DNA from: an uncultured Lachnospiraceae bacterium
GTDB taxonomy: Bacteria > Bacillota > Clostridia > Lachnospirales > Lachnospiraceae
DNA length: 64,000 nt
NCBI GenBank assembly: GCA_946552115.1
Contig: CAMNRH010000013.1
Coordinates: 1-64,000 of the forward strand
Direction of reading: 5' to 3'
Under the pieces are notes generated by a model. The model had not been told where the DNA came from, did no database searches, and saw only the letters and a list, made by a program, of their open reading frames with translations. The translations under genes and the position numbers were made by a program. Each line of letters starts with the position of its first letter. The stretch's first letter is position 1. Below, piece by piece: positions 62,196-64,000 of this stretch.

Positions 62196-62771
62196 ATGAT
62201 GAAACGAGAAATTTCATTAATGAAGCATATATTAGGAAGTAATTTTACAAAAAGAAACCGCTTCACCAGACAATGTATCGGTGAAGCGATGATTGCTTTA
62301 ATGCAGGATAAAAATTATGAGGAAATTACCATCTCAGATATTGTCAAAAAAGCCGGCGTATCCCGCATGACTTTTTATCACTATTTCCAGTCCAAAACAG
62401 ATGCTCTCAATAATTATCTTCATGAAATTATCGAATGCTATCTGGAGGAATGCAGCCGTTCTCTCGGCATCGACAGCTTTTACGATACGGCCCATGTACG
62501 CCATGCATTTTTATTCTTTGACCAGTACGCGAGCTTCTTTCTCACACTGGCAAAGGCGAACCTTCATGCACTGATGATAAACGCAATCAACGATTATATG
62601 ATACGGTTCGTCGACCCTGTCTATCCCCGCTCCTTTTATGAACTTTACTACTACGGAGGAGCGCTGCTTAATGTTTTTCTGAAGTGGGAAGAAGCGGGCA
62701 AATCCGAATCTGTGGATGAGATTGTAGCAATTATCTGCCGCTGCTGCGACATCCCCTCCCAGACTCCTTAA
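62196..62771 (+). CDS. TetR/AcrR-family transcriptional regulator
   Basis: This 191-residue protein may start at either of two adjacent ATGs (62196 or 62199) after AGGAAAGGA. The N-terminal DNA-binding region is KRNRFTRQCIGEAMIALMQDKNYEEITISDIVKKAGVSRMTFYHYFQSKTDAL, about residues 20-70. The C-terminal domain resembles the TetR_C_24/DhaS-like helical type and is of unknown ligand. It lies between divergent degV and the convergent GH13 gene; either is a possible target. Confidence 0.9.
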   Translation: MMKREISLMKHILGSNFTKRNRFTRQCIGEAMIALMQDKNYEEITISDIVKKAGVSRMTFYHYFQSKTDALNNYLHEIIECYLEECSRSLGIDSFYDTAHVRHAFLFFDQYASFFLTLAKANLHALMINAINDYMIRFVDPVYPRSFYELYYYGGALLNVFLKWEEAGKSESVDEIVAIICRCCDIPSQTP

Positions 62772-62792
62772 ACTCCCTCCTGCACAGATAAA

Positions 62793-64000
62793 TTACTCAA
62801 ATAGTACCGCTGCACATTCATACGGCGCAAGCCTTACAGACGCTTCGAAAACCATCCTGTCATAGTTGGAAATCAGCACCTTGCCGGCAGCACTTTTAAG
62901 CTCCTCCGGCATCTCATAGGCAATTTCTTTTTCGGTAAAATTGCAGACTACCAAAAGCTTCTGCCCTTCATAGGAGCGCATGTATACATATAAGTCCTCG
63001 CTGTCCGGCAAGAGGAGCGTATAATCTCCATACACAATAATCTCATATTTTTTCCGGAGGCTTATAAGCTTCTGATAATAACGGAACACCGAATCCTCCC
63101 TTTTTAGCTGCTCTTTCGCATTGATCTCTTTATAATTCGGATTCACGGCTATCCACGGCGTACCTGCGGTAAAGCCTGCCTGGCCGCTGTCATCCCACTG
63201 CATCGGGGTACGTGCATTATCTCTTCCCTTATAGCTGATAAAGTCAAACATATCCTCCGGTGATACGATTCCCTTTTCCGTCAGCTCATGATAGGAATTG
63301 ATACTCTCAATATCCCGGAATTCCTCCAGCGATGTAAACGGATAATTCGTCATACCAAGCTCCTCACCCTGATAAATATAAGGGGTTCCCTGCATCATAT
63401 GCAGGCAGGTTCCAAGAAGCTTTGCTGACAGCTCCCGGTATTTGGGACTGTCATTCCCGATTCTCGAGAGCATCCTCGGCTGGTCATGGTTACACCAATA
63501 CAGGCTGTTCCACGCTGTTCCCTCAAGCTCCGTCTGCCACTTACTCATAACAGCCTTAAGCTCGGTGAGCCGGATTTTATTATGGTTCCATTTAAAGCTT
63601 TCACCTCCGTCAAGGTCCACATGCTCGAACTGAAATACCATGTTAAGCTCCGTTCCCCCGGAAGATGCGTATTTCTTCGCCTCCTCCGTCGTAACACCCG
63701 AGCATTCGCCTACCGTAATCAAATCATACTTTGATAAAACCTTCCGGTTCATTTCTTTCAGATAGTCATGTACACGGGGGCCATTTGCGCAGTCCGGATC
63801 ACCGTATCCGCTCTTTCCCGTCTCTCCGTCCGGAAGCCCCGGTTTTTTTGAAATAAGACTTATCACATCCATGCGAAAACCGTCGATTCCTTTCTCACAC
63901 CACCATGTCATCATATCAAAAACCGCATCCCTGACTTCCGGATTTTCCCAGTTAAGGTCCGGCTGCTTCGCAGAAAAAAGATGCAGAAAATACTGCTCCG
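62793..64000 (-). CDS. GH13 alpha-glucosidase (oligo-1,6-glucosidase type), 5' end outside window
   Basis: About 402 residues of the C-terminal part are present. The frame is still open at 64000 (EQYFLHLFSAKQPDLNWENPEVRDAVFDMM), so the N-terminal barrel start is missing. The nucleophile Asp is in KGIDGFRMDVISLI, acid/base Glu in TVGECSG, and the third acid in YWCNHDQPRMLSR. The C-terminal beta domain ends the protein. The sequence resembles oligo-1,6-glucosidases and trehalose-6-phosphate hydrolases (IsoGlcosidase/TreC group). It hydrolyses alpha-glucosides in the cytoplasm; the exact linkage is not fixed. Confidence 0.9.
   Translation of the reverse strand, partial: EQYFLHLFSAKQPDLNWENPEVRDAVFDMMTWWCEKGIDGFRMDVISLISKKPGLPDGETGKSGYGDPDCANGPRVHDYLKEMNRKVLSKYDLITVGECSGVTTEEAKKYASSGGTELNMVFQFEHVDLDGGESFKWNHNKIRLTELKAVMSKWQTELEGTAWNSLYWCNHDQPRMLSRIGNDSPKYRELSAKLLGTCLHMMQGTPYIYQGEELGMTNYPFTSLEEFRDIESINSYHELTEKGIVSPEDMFDFISYKGRDNARTPMQWDDSGQAGFTAGTPWIAVNPNYKEINAKEQLKREDSVFRYYQKLISLRKKYEIIVYGDYTLLLPDSEDLYVYMRSYEGQKLLVVCNFTEKEIAYEMPEELKSAAGKVLISNYDRMVFEASVRLAPYECAAVLFE

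Noticed and set aside
1..64000. CRISPR arrays, rRNA genes, complete insertion sequences and replication origin
   Set aside because: No regularly spaced repeats, rRNA signature, transposase gene or dnaA-box cluster was seen.

Overview
The window reads as chromosome of a gut Lachnospiraceae-type Clostridia (Bacillota). The grounds are clostridial family content (DUF1846, DUF1836, a YerC-type TrpR relative, an FtsH/UvrC/HprK neighbourhood, an acidic-tailed small membrane protein next to pcrA), moderate G+C, strong AGGAGG ribosome binding sites, frequent TTG starts and a B12 riboswitch driving ECF cobalt uptake. No species can be named from sequence alone.

Positions 1-8170 are the eroded end of a Tn1549/CTn-type integrative conjugative element (ICE) lying directly against the 3' end of rlmD (rumA), a known ICE target. 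All its conjugation genes are on the minus strand. A TrbL/VirB6-like tail, two small ICE proteins and a PrgI-like protein are followed by a VirB4 gene cut off after about 345 codons. Three cargo modules then sit in tandem: an MFS transporter remnant, TetR plus an M23 peptidase, and PadR plus a divergent MATE pump. Each module ends, in the same orientation, with its own copy of a 62-65 residue cysteine-rich KTR gene and a related terminator hairpin. After the third copy comes a chimera of VirD4 and CHAP-hydrolase fragments. This modular cargo array is the most unusual structure in the window.

Positions 8172-32640 are housekeeping: rlmD, pcrA, a MalY-type aminotransferase, a second MATE pump, a heterodimeric ABC exporter, DUF1836 convergent with yerC, two unknown small proteins, asparaginase, leuS, a small P-loop protein, a trkA-trkH operon with an unknown third membrane protein, and an EF-G paralogue whose G4 motif is not NKxD. 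tyrA and aroA (32821-35260) overlap and are translationally coupled.

Positions 35264-42969 form a tetrapyrrole locus. A minus-strand operon (precorrin-2 dehydrogenase, hemC, cobA-hemD fusion, hemB) takes ALA to sirohydrochlorin. Divergently, a cobalamin riboswitch controls cbiMNQO cobalt uptake and the CbiK cobaltochelatase, so the two halves meet at cobalt-sirohydrochlorin, the entry to anaerobic B12 synthesis.

Positions 43089-64000 hold a secreted FN3 protein, an uvrC-hprK-glcK run, ftsH, DUF1846, an acyl-CoA synthetase, a tRNA-Ala(CGC), an overlapping Hsp70/membrane J-protein pair with an HPE instead of HPD motif, an orphan SsuA/THI5-type binding lipoprotein, an ABC-2-like exporter, DegV, a TetR regulator and the 3' part of a GH13 alpha-glucosidase that runs off the window. 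Terminator hairpins separate most transcription units. No CRISPR array, rRNA, intact insertion sequence or integrase was found.
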